DNA of 64,000 bases from Thermoleophilia bacterium UBA2241 (GCA_002347645.1 DDYF01000022.1:1-64000); one strand, 5' to 3'; numbered from the stretch's first letter, positions 15,765-25,013 are shown. The notes: generated from the letters alone by a model not told the origin. Numbers and translations are program-made.

Positions 15765-17540
15765 TCAGACGCGCTCGTGCTCGTAGTAGTGGGTGTGCAG
15801 GAGGTCGTGCGAGAGCTCGCCGCACGGCGCCCCGAGGTACTCCTCGTACAGTGCGCAGACGGCGGGGTTCTCGTGCGACTGGCGCAGCTCGCGGCCCTCG
15901 TCCTCCTTGTAGATGGCCTCTATGCGCTTGCGGCGCACCTCGTTGGTGGTGAAGCGCGGTTGCCCGCCGCCGCCGATGCAGCCGCCGGGGCAGGTCATGA
16001 CCTCGACGAAGTGGTATTCGGCCTCTCCGTTCCTGATCTGGTCGATGACCTTCTGGGCGTTGCCCAGCCCGTGGGCGACGGCGACCTTGAGCTCGGCGCC
16101 CTCGAGGAAGGCCCAGTCGCCCTTGGCTCCCGTGACCTTCACGCTGGCGGTCTTCACGCCCTCGAGGCCCGCGATGGGCTCGACGTGGAGGTTGGGGAAG
16201 GGGAAGGGTGCCGAGTCGGTGACGATCGCCCAGGCGGTGCGAAGGGCCGCTTCCATGACGCCGCCGGTGTTGGCGAAGATGTCCGCCGCTCCGGTCGAGA
16301 TGCCGAGCGGAGCGTCCATCTCCTCGTCGGGCAGGGCGCGGAAGTCGATGCCCGCCTGCGTGATCATGGCGCCGAGCTCGCGCGTCGTCAGGACGATGTC
16401 GACGTCCTGGACGCCGCTGTCGTTCATCTCCGGTCGCGCCGCCTCGAACTTCTTGGCGGTGCAGGGCATGACCGAGACGACGACCATGTCCTCGGGCTCC
16501 ACGCCGATCTTCTTCGCGTAGTACGTCTTGGCGACGGCGCCGAACATCTGCTGCGGCGACTTGCACGTGGAGAGGTTGGCGAGCATGTCGGGGTTGAAGT
16601 GCTCCATGTAGTTGATCCACCCCGGAGAGCAGCTCGAGAACTGCGGCAGGGCGACGCTCTCGCCGTCGACGAGCGCCTTCTTGAGGCGTCCGAGCAGCTC
16701 GGTCCCCTCCTCCATGATGGTGAGGTCGGCGGTGAAGTCCGTGTCGAACACCGCGTCGAAGCCCATCCGGCGGAGGGCGGCCACCATCTTACCGGTCACC
16801 AGGGTGCCCGGGGGATACTGGAAGCACTCACCAAGCGCGGCGCGGATCGCCGGGGCGGTCTGGACGATGACCGTCTTGGTCGGGTCTTCGAGCGCGTCCC
16901 AGACCTCGTCGATCTGGTTGCGTTCGGTGATGGCGCCGACCGGACAGACGGCAGCGCACTGGCCGCACTGTACGCAGACGGCGTCCGAGAGGTCTTGCGC
17001 GAACGCGGGCCCGATCAGGGTCGCGAAGCCACGCCCCTGGGCGAACAGGGCGCCCACGTTCTGCACCTCGTTGCACACCGTGACGCAGCGCCGGCACGAG
17101 ATGCACTTGCCGGTGTCGCGGACGAGTGCCGGCGTGCTCTGGTCGACCAGCCGCTTCGTCTTCTCGCCGGTGTACTGCAGCTCGCCGATGCCGAGGTCTT
17201 CCGCGAGCGTGCGAAGCTCGCAGTCGGCGCTGCGGCTGCAGACCTTGCAGTCGCCTTCGTGCTCGCTCAGGAGCAGTTCGACGACCGTCCGGCGCCCAGA
17301 GCGGACCTTGCCGGTGTTCGTCTTGACCACCATGCCCTCGGTCGCCGGCTGGGTGCACGACGCGATCAGCGTCTTCGCCCCTTCGACCTCGACGAGGCAG
17401 ACGCGGCAGGCGCCGATCGCCTGGACGTCCTCCAGGTAGCAGAGGGTGGGGATCTTCACGCCCGCCTGGCGGGCGGCCTGCAAGACCGAGGTTCCCTCGG
17501 GGACCTCGACCTTTATGTCGTCAATCGTCAGCGTTGGCAT
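15765..17540 (-). CDS. [FeFe]-hydrogenase catalytic subunit (HndD-like)
   Basis: This second catalytic [FeFe]-hydrogenase, 591 residues, has an N-terminal 2Fe-2S domain (CRVCLVEVEG), the His-Cys site HEGDCKVCSRSADC, and two ferredoxin clusters (CISCRRCVTVC, CVQCGQCAAVCP). The H-domain has L1 SSCSPGW near 303, L2 MPCTAKKFE near 358, and L3 VMTCPGGCIGGGGQP near 518. All catalytic motifs are intact. The ATG at 17540 has GGAG at correct spacing. Its partners are the NuoE-like, 2Fe-2S and NuoF-GltD proteins upstream, the HndABCD order of NADP-linked hydrogenases. It is about 50 residues shorter than the other catalytic subunit here (591 versus 642). Confidence 0.95.
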   Translation of the reverse strand: MPTLTIDDIKVEVPEGTSVLQAARQAGVKIPTLCYLEDVQAIGACRVCLVEVEGAKTLIASCTQPATEGMVVKTNTGKVRSGRRTVVELLLSEHEGDCKVCSRSADCELRTLAEDLGIGELQYTGEKTKRLVDQSTPALVRDTGKCISCRRCVTVCNEVQNVGALFAQGRGFATLIGPAFAQDLSDAVCVQCGQCAAVCPVGAITERNQIDEVWDALEDPTKTVIVQTAPAIRAALGECFQYPPGTLVTGKMVAALRRMGFDAVFDTDFTADLTIMEEGTELLGRLKKALVDGESVALPQFSSCSPGWINYMEHFNPDMLANLSTCKSPQQMFGAVAKTYYAKKIGVEPEDMVVVSVMPCTAKKFEAARPEMNDSGVQDVDIVLTTRELGAMITQAGIDFRALPDEEMDAPLGISTGAADIFANTGGVMEAALRTAWAIVTDSAPFPFPNLHVEPIAGLEGVKTASVKVTGAKGDWAFLEGAELKVAVAHGLGNAQKVIDQIRNGEAEYHFVEVMTCPGGCIGGGGQPRFTTNEVRRKRIEAIYKEDEGRELRQSHENPAVCALYEEYLGAPCGELSHDLLHTHYYEHERV

Positions 17541-17550
17541 TCTCAGCTCC

Positions 17551-20500
17551 TCACCCTTGCGAGCAGTACTTGCCGTAGTCGCAGCGCAGGCAGCGCCTCG
17601 CCTCGGCGACGGCCACCTCCGCTGCCCAGCCGAGCTCGACCTCGTCGAAGGTCGTGCGACGGCGTTCGAGCGGCAGCTCATCGACCTCGGCGCGCGGCGT
17701 CTCCGACGGGTCGGCGTCGGGGTCGAAGGCGGTCTGCACGTCGACCTCGCGGCGCCAGAACGCGTGGTTCGCGCCCGTGAGCAACTCGTCGATGCCGACC
17801 GCCGCTTTCTCGCCGGCGCCGATGGCGGCGACGACCGAGGCCGGACCGGTGACGTCGTCGCCGCCGGCGAAGACCCACTCCTCGGACGTGCGACCCGTGG
17901 TCGGGTCGGCGGCGAGGTAGCCGCCGCGGCTCGTGTCGAGCTTCGTCCCGTCCATGACCGCATCGGCGTCGAGCCACTGGCCGATGGCCGCGATGACGGT
18001 GTCGGCCTCGACCATGAAGTCAGCGGCCTCGTCGGCGACGGGGCGTCGGCGGCCGCTGCGGTCGTAGTCGCCGAGCACCATCTTGCGGCAGCGCACGCCG
18101 GCGACGTTGCCGTCGCCGTCGCGGACGATCTCCTCGGGGGCGACCAGCGTGAACAGCTGGATGCCCTCGAGATCAGCCGCATCGACCTCCTCGGCCCACG
18201 CCGGCATCTGCGCCCGCGTGCGGCGGTAGAGGATGCGCACTTCCTCGGCGCCGAGGCGCAGGGCTGTGCGGGCGGCGTCGATCGCGGCGTTGCCGCCGCC
18301 GATCACGGCCACCTTGCGGCCCATCGGCGCCGTGCCGGTGAGGTTGTACTCCTTGAGGAAGCCCAGGCCGTCGTACACGCCGGGGCCGTCCTCGCCGGGG
18401 ATACCGATGCGCGAGCCCTTGGGCGCGCCGACGGCCACGAACACCGCCTCGTACCCGTCGTCCTTCAGGCTCTTGAGCGTGAAGTCGCGTCCCAGAGCCT
18501 TGCCGCACTCGATCGTCGCGCCCATCTTCTCGATCATCGCGATCTCGCGTTCGAGCTCGTTGCGCGGCAACCGGTACGACGGGATCGCCTGGATGAGCAT
18601 GCCCCCCGCCTTGCCCTCGGCCTCGAAGACGACCGGCTTGTAGCCCAGTCTCGCGAGGAAGAAGGCACACGAGAGACCTGCCGGACCGGCGCCGACGATC
18701 GCGACCTTGCGCTGTGCGTTGGCCTCGTCGACCTGCATCTCCGGCAGGAGGGGCTCCTCTTCCTGTTCGACCATGAAGCGCTTGACGTGGCGGATCGCCA
18801 CGGGTGCGTCCAGTCCGGCGCGCTGGCACTTACTCTCGCAGGGGTGGAAGCAGACGCGGGCGCAGATGCTGGCCAGCGGGTTCCGGTTGCGGTGGACCCT
18901 GAGCGCCTCGTCGTAGCGCGCCTCGCCGACCAGCGAGACGAAGCCCGGCACGTTGACGCTGGCGGGGCAGGCGTTGGAGCAGCGCGCCATGAACATGTTG
19001 GCGCAGACGCCGGCCACGCAGTGACGGTCGCGGATGTGCTCCTCCCACTCGTGGCGGAAGTAGCGGATCATCGAGAGCACAGGGTTCGGGGCCGTCTGGC
19101 CGAGCCCGCAGAGCGCCGTCTCCTTGATCGTCTCACCGAGGGCGACCAGGCGCTCGATGTCACCTTCTTCGCCCTCGCCCTCGCAGATGCGCGTCACGAT
19201 CTCGAGCATGCGCTTGGTGCCGACGCGGCAGGGCGGGCACTTGCCGCAGCTCTCGTCCTGGATGAAGTCGAGGAAGAAGCGCGCCATGTCGACCATGCAC
19301 GTGTCCTCGTCCATGACGATGAGGCCGCCGGAGCCCATGATGGCCCCGATCTCGGGCAGGGACTCGAAGTCGACCGGCGTGTTGAGATGGTCCTTCGGCA
19401 CGCAGCCGCCCGACGGCCCGCCCAGCTGGGCTGCCTTGTACTCTTTGCCGTTGGGGATCCCGCCGCCGATGTCGAACACGATGTCGCCGAGCGGGATGCC
19501 CAGCGGGACCTCGACGAGACCCACGTTGTTGACGGCCCCCGAGAGGGCGAAGATCTTCGTGCCGGGGCTCTTCTCGGTGCCGACTGAGCGGAACCAGTCC
19601 TTGCCGTTCCGCAGGATCTGCGCGATGTTGGCCAGCGTCTCGACGTTGTTGAGGACGCTCGGCTTGCCCCAGAGGCCCTTCTGGGCCGGGAACGGCGGGC
19701 GTGGCCGCGGCTCACCGCGGTGGCCCTCGATCGACGTCATCAGCGCTGTCTCCTCGCCGCACACGAAGGCGCCCGAGCCGCGGGCGACGTGGATGTCGAA
19801 CGAGAAGTCGGTGTCCATGATGTTCTCGCCGAGCAGACCGTAGCGGCGGCAGTCGTTCAGTGCCGCGTCGATGCGCTCGAGGGCGAGCGGGTACTCGGCG
19901 CGACAGTAGATGTAGCCCTCGCTCGCGCCGATCGCGCGGGCGCCGATCATCATGCCCTCGAGGACCGCGTGCGGGTCGCTCTCGAGGACCGAACGGTCCA
20001 TGAACGCGCCGGGGTCGCCCTCGTCGGCGTTGCAGAGGATGTACTTCTGGTCACCCTCGGCGGCGCGGCAGAACTTCCACTTGAGGCCGGTCGGGAAGCC
20101 GGCGCCGCCGCGGCCGCGCAGGCCGGAGGCGAGCACCTCCTCGACGACCTCGTCGGGCGTCATCTCGAGCAGCGCCTTGGCGAAACCCTGATAGCCGTCG
20201 CGAGCGATGTACTCCTCGATGCTCTCGGCTGCGATGCGCCCCTTGTTGCGCAGGACGCGCAACTCCTGCCGGGCGAAGAACGGGATGTCCTCGTAGAGGG
20301 GGATGATCGCCTTGGTCGTCGGGTGCCGGTACATGAGCCGCTCGACGGGGCGGCCCTTCACGACGTGCTCGGCGACGATCTCGGCGGCGTCTTCGGGCTG
20401 CACCTTCGTGTAGAAGACGCCGCCCGGATACACGACGACGATGGGGCCGCCGGCGCAGAAGCCGTTGCAGCCCGTCTCGATGATCGCCACTTCGTCCTGC

Positions 20501-20628
20501 ATGTCGTGCTCGTCGAGCGCGGCGGCCATCGCCTCCCGGACGCGCTCGGCGCCGGACGAGATGCAGGCGGTCCCGAAGCACATCATCATGTGCATGCGGG
20601 GGATGCTCATGGCTGACTTCTCTCCCAT
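17551..20628 (-). CDS. NuoF-GltD fusion: flavin NAD(P)-oxidoreductase subunit (HndC-like)
   Basis: This 1025-residue fusion starts with a thioredoxin-fold 2Fe-2S domain (Cys in MCFGTAC and GCNGFC, residues 10-100). A full NuoF module follows (GRGGAGFPTGLKW near 170, 4Fe-4S ligands ESCGKCPPCR near 460). Then comes a GltD/NfnB-like half: Cys-rich cluster region near 540-600, FAD site GAGPAGLSC near 646, and NAD(P) site GGGNAAIDAA near 780. A C-terminal CLRCDYGKYC ends it. The first half binds FMN and NADH in relatives; the second half binds FAD and usually NADPH. Such fusions are reported in electron-bifurcating transhydrogenase-like complexes of acetogens. Here a complete hydrogenase subunit is the next gene, so a complex linking hydrogen, NAD(H), NADP(H) and ferredoxin is conceivable. 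The ATG at 20628 has GGAG six bases upstream. Confidence 0.92.
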   Translation of the reverse strand: MGEKSAMSIPRMHMMMCFGTACISSGAERVREAMAAALDEHDMQDEVAIIETGCNGFCAGGPIVVVYPGGVFYTKVQPEDAAEIVAEHVVKGRPVERLMYRHPTTKAIIPLYEDIPFFARQELRVLRNKGRIAAESIEEYIARDGYQGFAKALLEMTPDEVVEEVLASGLRGRGGAGFPTGLKWKFCRAAEGDQKYILCNADEGDPGAFMDRSVLESDPHAVLEGMMIGARAIGASEGYIYCRAEYPLALERIDAALNDCRRYGLLGENIMDTDFSFDIHVARGSGAFVCGEETALMTSIEGHRGEPRPRPPFPAQKGLWGKPSVLNNVETLANIAQILRNGKDWFRSVGTEKSPGTKIFALSGAVNNVGLVEVPLGIPLGDIVFDIGGGIPNGKEYKAAQLGGPSGGCVPKDHLNTPVDFESLPEIGAIMGSGGLIVMDEDTCMVDMARFFLDFIQDESCGKCPPCRVGTKRMLEIVTRICEGEGEEGDIERLVALGETIKETALCGLGQTAPNPVLSMIRYFRHEWEEHIRDRHCVAGVCANMFMARCSNACPASVNVPGFVSLVGEARYDEALRVHRNRNPLASICARVCFHPCESKCQRAGLDAPVAIRHVKRFMVEQEEEPLLPEMQVDEANAQRKVAIVGAGPAGLSCAFFLARLGYKPVVFEAEGKAGGMLIQAIPSYRLPRNELEREIAMIEKMGATIECGKALGRDFTLKSLKDDGYEAVFVAVGAPKGSRIGIPGEDGPGVYDGLGFLKEYNLTGTAPMGRKVAVIGGGNAAIDAARTALRLGAEEVRILYRRTRAQMPAWAEEVDAADLEGIQLFTLVAPEEIVRDGDGNVAGVRCRKMVLGDYDRSGRRRPVADEAADFMVEADTVIAAIGQWLDADAVMDGTKLDTSRGGYLAADPTTGRTSEEWVFAGGDDVTGPASVVAAIGAGEKAAVGIDELLTGANHAFWRREVDVQTAFDPDADPSETPRAEVDELPLERRRTTFDEVELGWAAEVAVAEARRCLRCDYGKYCSQG

Positions 20629-20629
20629 G

Positions 20630-21091
20630 TCAGCTCCACTTCTCTGTATCGGGTTTCGGGGTGCGCTGGCGGCCCTGGGCGTCGACGCCGCCGACGTGGT
20701 CGCCGAGGCTCACGGCGTACTCGGGGACGACCGTGCCGCCGAGGACATGGTCCTGGAACACGCGGCGGGTCTTGTCGGCGTCGAGGTAGCCGTAGAGGAC
20801 GGGCTCTTCGTTCAGCACCTCGACCGTCATCTCGGGCTCGTGTTCGCAGGCACCGATACAGCCCGACGTCGTGACGCGGATGTCGAGCCGGCCGCTCGCG
20901 GCGAGCTCCTCCATGGCCGTGGCGAGCACGACGCGGGAGCCGCTGGCGATGCCGCAGGTGCCCATGTGCACGGTGCAACGGACGTGGTAGCCGTCTTCAC
21001 GCAGCGCCGTGTCGGCCTGCGTGCGCTCCTTGATCGCCGTCAGGTCGGCGAGGTTGCGGATCTTGGCGGTGGGGGCGTCAGCCGGCGACAT
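20630..21091 (-). CDS. 2Fe-2S ferredoxin-domain subunit (HndB-like)
   Basis: This 153-residue thioredoxin-like 2Fe-2S protein has cluster cysteines in HMGTCGIASG and CIGACEHEPE. The N-terminal 30 residues are helical and charged. It corresponds to HndB in HndABCD-type hydrogenases and probably relays electrons between the NuoE- and NuoF-like parts. The ATG at 21091 has AAGGAG upstream and overlaps the end of the NuoE gene by 14 bases; its stop is one base before the next gene's ATG. Tight packing indicates coupled translation in a single complex. Confidence 0.9.
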   Translation of the reverse strand: MSPADAPTAKIRNLADLTAIKERTQADTALREDGYHVRCTVHMGTCGIASGSRVVLATAMEELAASGRLDIRVTTSGCIGACEHEPEMTVEVLNEEPVLYGYLDADKTRRVFQDHVLGGTVVPEYAVSLGDHVGGVDAQGRQRTPKPDTEKWS

Positions 21092-21626
21092 TGACGACTC
21101 CTTCCTTCTCAGCGTCCACCTCGTTGTAGCGGCTGAGGATCTCGGGGACCCGCGCCGGACGGACGCGCTTGAAGACCTCGTCGCCGATCGACATTGCCGG
21201 GGCGAGGCCACAGGCGCCGAAGCATCGCGCGATCTCGAGCGAGAACAGCCGGTCCTCGGTCGTCTCGCCGACGTCGATGCCCAGGCGGGACTTGATCGCG
21301 TCGAGGACCTGCTTGCCGCCGCGCACGTAGCACGCGGTCCCCAGGCACACGCGGATGAGGTTCTTGCCACGCGGCACCGTCGAGAAGTACGAGTAGAAGC
21401 CGACCACGCCGGCGACCTCGCTGTACGGCTTGTGCAGTCCCAGGGCGACGCGCTTGAGCGCCACCTCGGGGAGGTAACCGTAGATGCCCTGGGCGTACTG
21501 CAGGACGGGGATCAGCGCGCCCGGCTTGCCCTGGTACTCCTCGATGACCTCGTCGAGCCGCGCGAGAAGCTCCTCTTCCGAGGCTTCCTCTTCGCAGCAC
21601 GAGCACTGCTTCACTTCTTCACTCAT
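21078..21626 (-). CDS. NuoE-like 2Fe-2S subunit (HndA-like)
   Basis: This homologue of the complex I 24-kDa subunit has 182 residues. The 2Fe-2S cysteines are in CLGTACYVRGG and CFGACGLAP, and the conserved VVGFYSYFST precedes them. The N-terminus carries an additional CSCCEEE motif not usual for the family. It starts at an ATG with AAGGAG upstream; the longer frame is Arg/Gly-rich shadow. First structural gene of the HndABCD-type hydrogenase. Confidence 0.92.
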   Translation of the reverse strand: MSEEVKQCSCCEEEASEEELLARLDEVIEEYQGKPGALIPVLQYAQGIYGYLPEVALKRVALGLHKPYSEVAGVVGFYSYFSTVPRGKNLIRVCLGTACYVRGGKQVLDAIKSRLGIDVGETTEDRLFSLEIARCFGACGLAPAMSIGDEVFKRVRPARVPEILSRYNEVDAEKEGVVNVAG

Positions 21627-21759
21627 CGGCTCTCCTTCGCTTGTCTCACCGCGGCTGGTGCCGCGGGCGCTGTCTCTTCGACTGCCGCCGGGCCGGCTCG
21701 GGGCGGGCGCGGCCCGCACCTCCGGTCGCCCGGCGGCCCCCTTCTTCCGTCGCTGCTCG

Positions 21760-22254
21760 TCACGTCAGCGCCTCCTGGAAGGCGACCAGCTGCGGCATCT
21801 GCTGCGGTAACTCCGCACCTTTCACGAGCACGTGCGCCTCGCCGTCCCGCAGATCGACGGTGAAGAACACCTCCGGGTTGGCCGCGGCCATCGCCACGAG
21901 CGTGGTCGCGACGTCGCCCAGCGGCGGGCGATCGACATGGGTGAGCTGCATCCAGGCCTCGACCTCGACGCCTCCCAGCAGCTGTGAGTGGCCCATGCGG
22001 AGCCCGCCGCCGGCGGCCTCCGCTTCCTGGCGGAACAGGCTCAGCCCGAGGCCCGTCTTCTTGCCCGCCTTGGTCGTGAAGAACGGGTCAAGGACCTCTG
22101 CGGGTGGCACCGGCAGCCCGGGGCCGTCGTCGTCGACGGCGATCGTCAGGAGGTCGGCGACCCGGTCGGCGACGATGCGCGTCGCGACCGTCGTCGCCCC
22201 CGCGCGAACGGAGTTCTCGATCACCTCGAGCAAGTAGAGCGACAGGTCATGCAT
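21760..22254 (-). CDS. GHKL ATPase-domain protein (RsbW-like)
   Basis: This stand-alone HATPase domain of 164 residues has N-box EVIENSVRAGA, G1 DDGPGLP and G2 KTGLGLSLF. It has no His-containing dimerisation domain. An ATP-binding protein of this kind is regularly found beside a PHP-domain gene in [FeFe]-hydrogenase operons of Clostridia and related anaerobes. Its role there is not established; a protein kinase or chaperone-like role in maturation or regulation is inferred. The start overlaps the end of the PHP gene by eight bases. Confidence 0.85.
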   Translation of the reverse strand: MHDLSLYLLEVIENSVRAGATTVATRIVADRVADLLTIAVDDDGPGLPVPPAEVLDPFFTTKAGKKTGLGLSLFRQEAEAAGGGLRMGHSQLLGGVEVEAWMQLTHVDRPPLGDVATTLVAMAAANPEVFFTVDLRDGEAHVLVKGAELPQQMPQLVAFQEALT

Positions 22255-22987
22255 CGGGGAGGCTCCCCGTGCGACGGGCGCCGAGCGCGGCCGCGAGCGA
22301 GGCGAAATCGGCCGCCTCGAGAGAGAGCACGCAGCGCCCCGCGCCGATGTCGGCGACGAAGTGCGCGTCGGACGAGCGCAGCAGCGGCAGCCCGAGCGCG
22401 GCGAACCTCGCCTCGTCGTCGGAGCCCGGCGCGACGTGGCGTGAGAGCTCCACGGCGTCGAACCCCGCGTCGTGGGGGAACACGCCGAGCTGGCTGATCA
22501 CGCCGAACGAGCGCCGGTCGACGTGCGCGGCGACGGCCAGGCCGCCGAGGCCGTGGACGAGGTCGACGCAGGCGGTCACGCCCAGCGGCGACGCCGCGGC
22601 GAGCGCCCGCGTCTCCCGGCCGACGATCTCCCCGCGCTCGTTGAGCACGTCCTGCGACCCGAAGAACGCCGTGTACTCTTGGTCGACCTCGGGCAGCGCG
22701 GCCGCGACGCGCTCGCCCGCCGCCTCGGCCGCGTGCGCGTCGGGGAAGAGGCCGACGACGTGGCACTCCTCGGCGCTTGTGATCTCCATGCCGGCGAGCA
22801 CGGCGAGGCGCGCGCCGGCGGCCGCCTGTACGGCGGCGGCGTTGCGCGCGCTGTTGTGGTCGCAGATCGCGATCATCATCAGCCCCTCAGCCAGCGCCCC
22901 GGCGACGATCGCCGGCGGGGTCATCTCGTCGTCCGCGCACGGTGAGAGCGCGGTGTGAACGTGCAGGTCTGCAGTAACGTCGATCAA
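22247..22987 (-). CDS. PHP-domain metal-dependent phosphoesterase
   Basis: This PHP-family protein of 246 residues has the metal-binding motifs DLHVHT (residues 7-12), CDHN, GMEI, HVDR and SDAH, so a trinuclear-metal phosphoesterase site is intact. The start is a TTG at 22987 with AAGGA upstream. PHP proteins are common companions of HydABC genes; the substrate is unknown. It lies 33 bases after the DRTGG gene in the same operon. Confidence 0.88.
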   Translation of the reverse strand: MIDVTADLHVHTALSPCADDEMTPPAIVAGALAEGLMMIAICDHNSARNAAAVQAAAGARLAVLAGMEITSAEECHVVGLFPDAHAAEAAGERVAAALPEVDQEYTAFFGSQDVLNERGEIVGRETRALAAASPLGVTACVDLVHGLGGLAVAAHVDRRSFGVISQLGVFPHDAGFDAVELSRHVAPGSDDEARFAALGLPLLRSSDAHFVADIGAGRCVLSLEAADFASLAAALGARRTGSLPDA

Positions 22988-23020
22988 ACGTCGCGTCCTT
23001 CGTCGTCGGTCCCTGGGGTG

Positions 23021-23371
23021 TCACGCACCGCTGCCTCTCACGCCGAGGGTGTAGAGCCGCCCCACGATGTCGAAGGTGTCGTCGGTGGCCACGTACAGGG
23101 CGAGGCCCTCCTCGCGCGCCTTGTCGATGACGTCCGGTTCGGGTCGCCGGCCGCCGGCGAAGACGACGCCGGCGAGGTCGGCATGCCCGGCGACGGCGAT
23201 GACGTTCAGATGCACTTGCAGGGTCACGAGCAGGCCGCCGGCCGGCGCGTGCGCCAGCACATCGCTGAGCAGGTCCGAGGCGTAGCCCCGGCTGATGTCG
23301 TCGGCGGCGCCGGCAGCCGGCGCTGAGAGCTCGGTCAGGCCGAGCTCGGCGACGATCTGTTCGAGCTTCAT
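23021..23371 (-). CDS. DRTGG-domain protein
   Basis: This 116-residue single DRTGG domain (MKLEQIVAELGLTEL, GYASDLLSDVLAHA, HLNVIAVAGHADLAGVVFAGG) is paralogous to the C-terminal domain of the Rex fusion two genes upstream. DRTGG domains occur in phosphotransacetylases, CBS proteins and hydrogenase operons, and are thought to bind ligands; no enzymatic residues are recognisable. The ATG overlaps the upstream stop by ATGA. Confidence 0.85.
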   Translation of the reverse strand: MKLEQIVAELGLTELSAPAAGAADDISRGYASDLLSDVLAHAPAGGLLVTLQVHLNVIAVAGHADLAGVVFAGGRRPEPDVIDKAREEGLALYVATDDTFDIVGRLYTLGVRGSGA

Positions 23372-25011
23372 CGCGTGCTCCCCTCATCGGGTGGTGTGCC
23401 GCTCTCGTGGGTGGGTCCGACGTACGGGCAGAGGTCGCGTGCGGCGCGGCCCGTGACGACGTCCTCGGCGAACGCGGCACAGGTCGGCGCCCCGCAGGCG
23501 GCGCAGTCCTTGCCGGGCAGCGACGCCGTGACGCGCTCGAGCTGGGCGAGCATGTGGATGGCGGTGGCCATGTCGGGGTCGAGGCGGATACCGGGTCGCG
23601 GCTGGAACGGGCGTGGGCGCTCCAGCGCACGGCCCGCCGCGGGCAGGCCGGCGGCCGCCCAGCGCCATGCGGCGACGTGCGGGTCGCCGGCGAAGAGGGG
23701 CGATCCGAGGCATCCGCCGTCGCACAGGTACGGCTCCACTGCGGGGACGTCGCCGAGGAGCCCGGTCTCGAGCTGCTCGAGGACGTCGATCACGTGTGCC
23801 GCGCCGGTGACCACGAGGACACCGTCGGCGGCGGCGGACCGTGCGGCCGGCACCTCGCCGCCCGTCGCTCGCCGGGTGCGTCCCTTGTCGCCCTCGCCCG
23901 TAACGGCGTCGCCGGCTGCCGCCGGCGCTTCGTGGCGCGCCGCGACGAGCGGCGCCACCGCGGTCCGCAGGCGCTCCGGGGTCGTCACGACGCGCTGCTC
24001 CGTCGGGCGCTGGGCGAGGAGAGCGCTGCGCTGGCTGGGGCAGGCGGCCACGAAGACGGCCTCGCGTTCGGCGAGGTCGAGCTGCGCCGCCTCGAGGGGC
24101 GACGCGAACGGGGCCAGGTAGGGGAGCAGGGCGGGGAAGCGCAGCTCGACGAGCGCGACCACGGCGGGGCAGACCGGCGAGACGACCGGGCGCTGCGCGT
24201 CGCCGCTCGCGGCGCGCGCCACCACGGCGGCGCGCAGCGCGGCGTCGTACCCGTGCGTCACGACGACGTCCGCGGCGCCGAGCTCGCGGAGCGCGGCGAG
24301 CACGTCGTCGGCGCCGCCGAAGGGGTGGTAGTCGACGAGCAGGCCGGGCGGGACGACGACCGTCGTGCCGCAGAGCGAGGGCGCGGCGGCCGTGCCGGCG
24401 ACGCCCAGTGCACCCGGCGAGCACGCCGCGATACATGCCGCGCAATCCACGCAGAGGTGGCGGAGGACCTCGGGCCTGGCGTCGCGCACGCGCACCGCGC
24501 CGGTCGGGCACGCCGTCACGCACCGGCGACAGTCGCGGCAGAGGTCGGGGCGCGAGTCCAGCGACGTGGTCCGTTCGCCGCGCGCACCACGGTCGGGGCG
24601 GAGCAGGACGGTGAAGCTGACGGTCGTGCCGCGGCCCACCTCCGACGTGACTCGCAGGCGGTCGCTGTTGCGCTTGATGTTGGGGAGTCCGAGGCCGGCG
24701 CCGAAGCCCAGGGCGCGGGCCTCGGCCGACGCCGTCGAGAAGCCCTCGCGCATCGCTGCCGTGACGTCGGGGATGCCGGGCCCGCCGTCGCGCACGTCGA
24801 CGTCGACTTGGTGTTCGCCGACCGTCGCCTCGAGCACGCCGCCCTCGGCGTGGATGACGACGTTCATCTCGGCTTCGTAGGCGGCGATCATCGCCCGTCG
24901 CACCGCGTCGCTCTCGGCACCGATGCGCTTGAGGTGCTGCTTGAGCGCGCGCGAGGCGGCTCCCGCCCCACTGAAGTCGCGCGCCTGAATGTCGTAGCGG
25001 AGCGTCTCCAC
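23368..25011 (-). CDS. HATPase-ferredoxin-hydrogenase-like fusion protein
   Basis: This 547-residue fusion joins parts that are usually separate genes. Residues 1-140 are an RsbW-like HATPase (VRDGGPGIP, GFGAGLGLPNI). Next is a two-cluster ferredoxin (CRDCRRCVTACP, CVDCAACIAACSPG). Then comes a degenerate hydrogenase C-terminal domain retaining Cys in SPVCPAV, AACPSQR and LCDGGCLG but no catalytic motif context. Last is a terminal Fe-S module (CAACGAPTC ... CPY). The GTG at 25011 begins two bases after the Rex stop. I infer a redox-sensing module in which Fe-S chemistry controls an anti-sigma-type kinase. The architecture parallels the sensory hydrogenase-kinase at 13103-15160 but with the ATPase at the N-terminus. 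Confidence 0.85.
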   Translation of the reverse strand: METLRYDIQARDFSGAGAASRALKQHLKRIGAESDAVRRAMIAAYEAEMNVVIHAEGGVLEATVGEHQVDVDVRDGGPGIPDVTAAMREGFSTASAEARALGFGAGLGLPNIKRNSDRLRVTSEVGRGTTVSFTVLLRPDRGARGERTTSLDSRPDLCRDCRRCVTACPTGAVRVRDARPEVLRHLCVDCAACIAACSPGALGVAGTAAAPSLCGTTVVVPPGLLVDYHPFGGADDVLAALRELGAADVVVTHGYDAALRAAVVARAASGDAQRPVVSPVCPAVVALVELRFPALLPYLAPFASPLEAAQLDLAEREAVFVAACPSQRSALLAQRPTEQRVVTTPERLRTAVAPLVAARHEAPAAAGDAVTGEGDKGRTRRATGGEVPAARSAAADGVLVVTGAAHVIDVLEQLETGLLGDVPAVEPYLCDGGCLGSPLFAGDPHVAAWRWAAAGLPAAGRALERPRPFQPRPGIRLDPDMATAIHMLAQLERVTASLPGKDCAACGAPTCAAFAEDVVTGRAARDLCPYVGPTHESGTPPDEGSTR

Positions 25012-25013
25012 CG

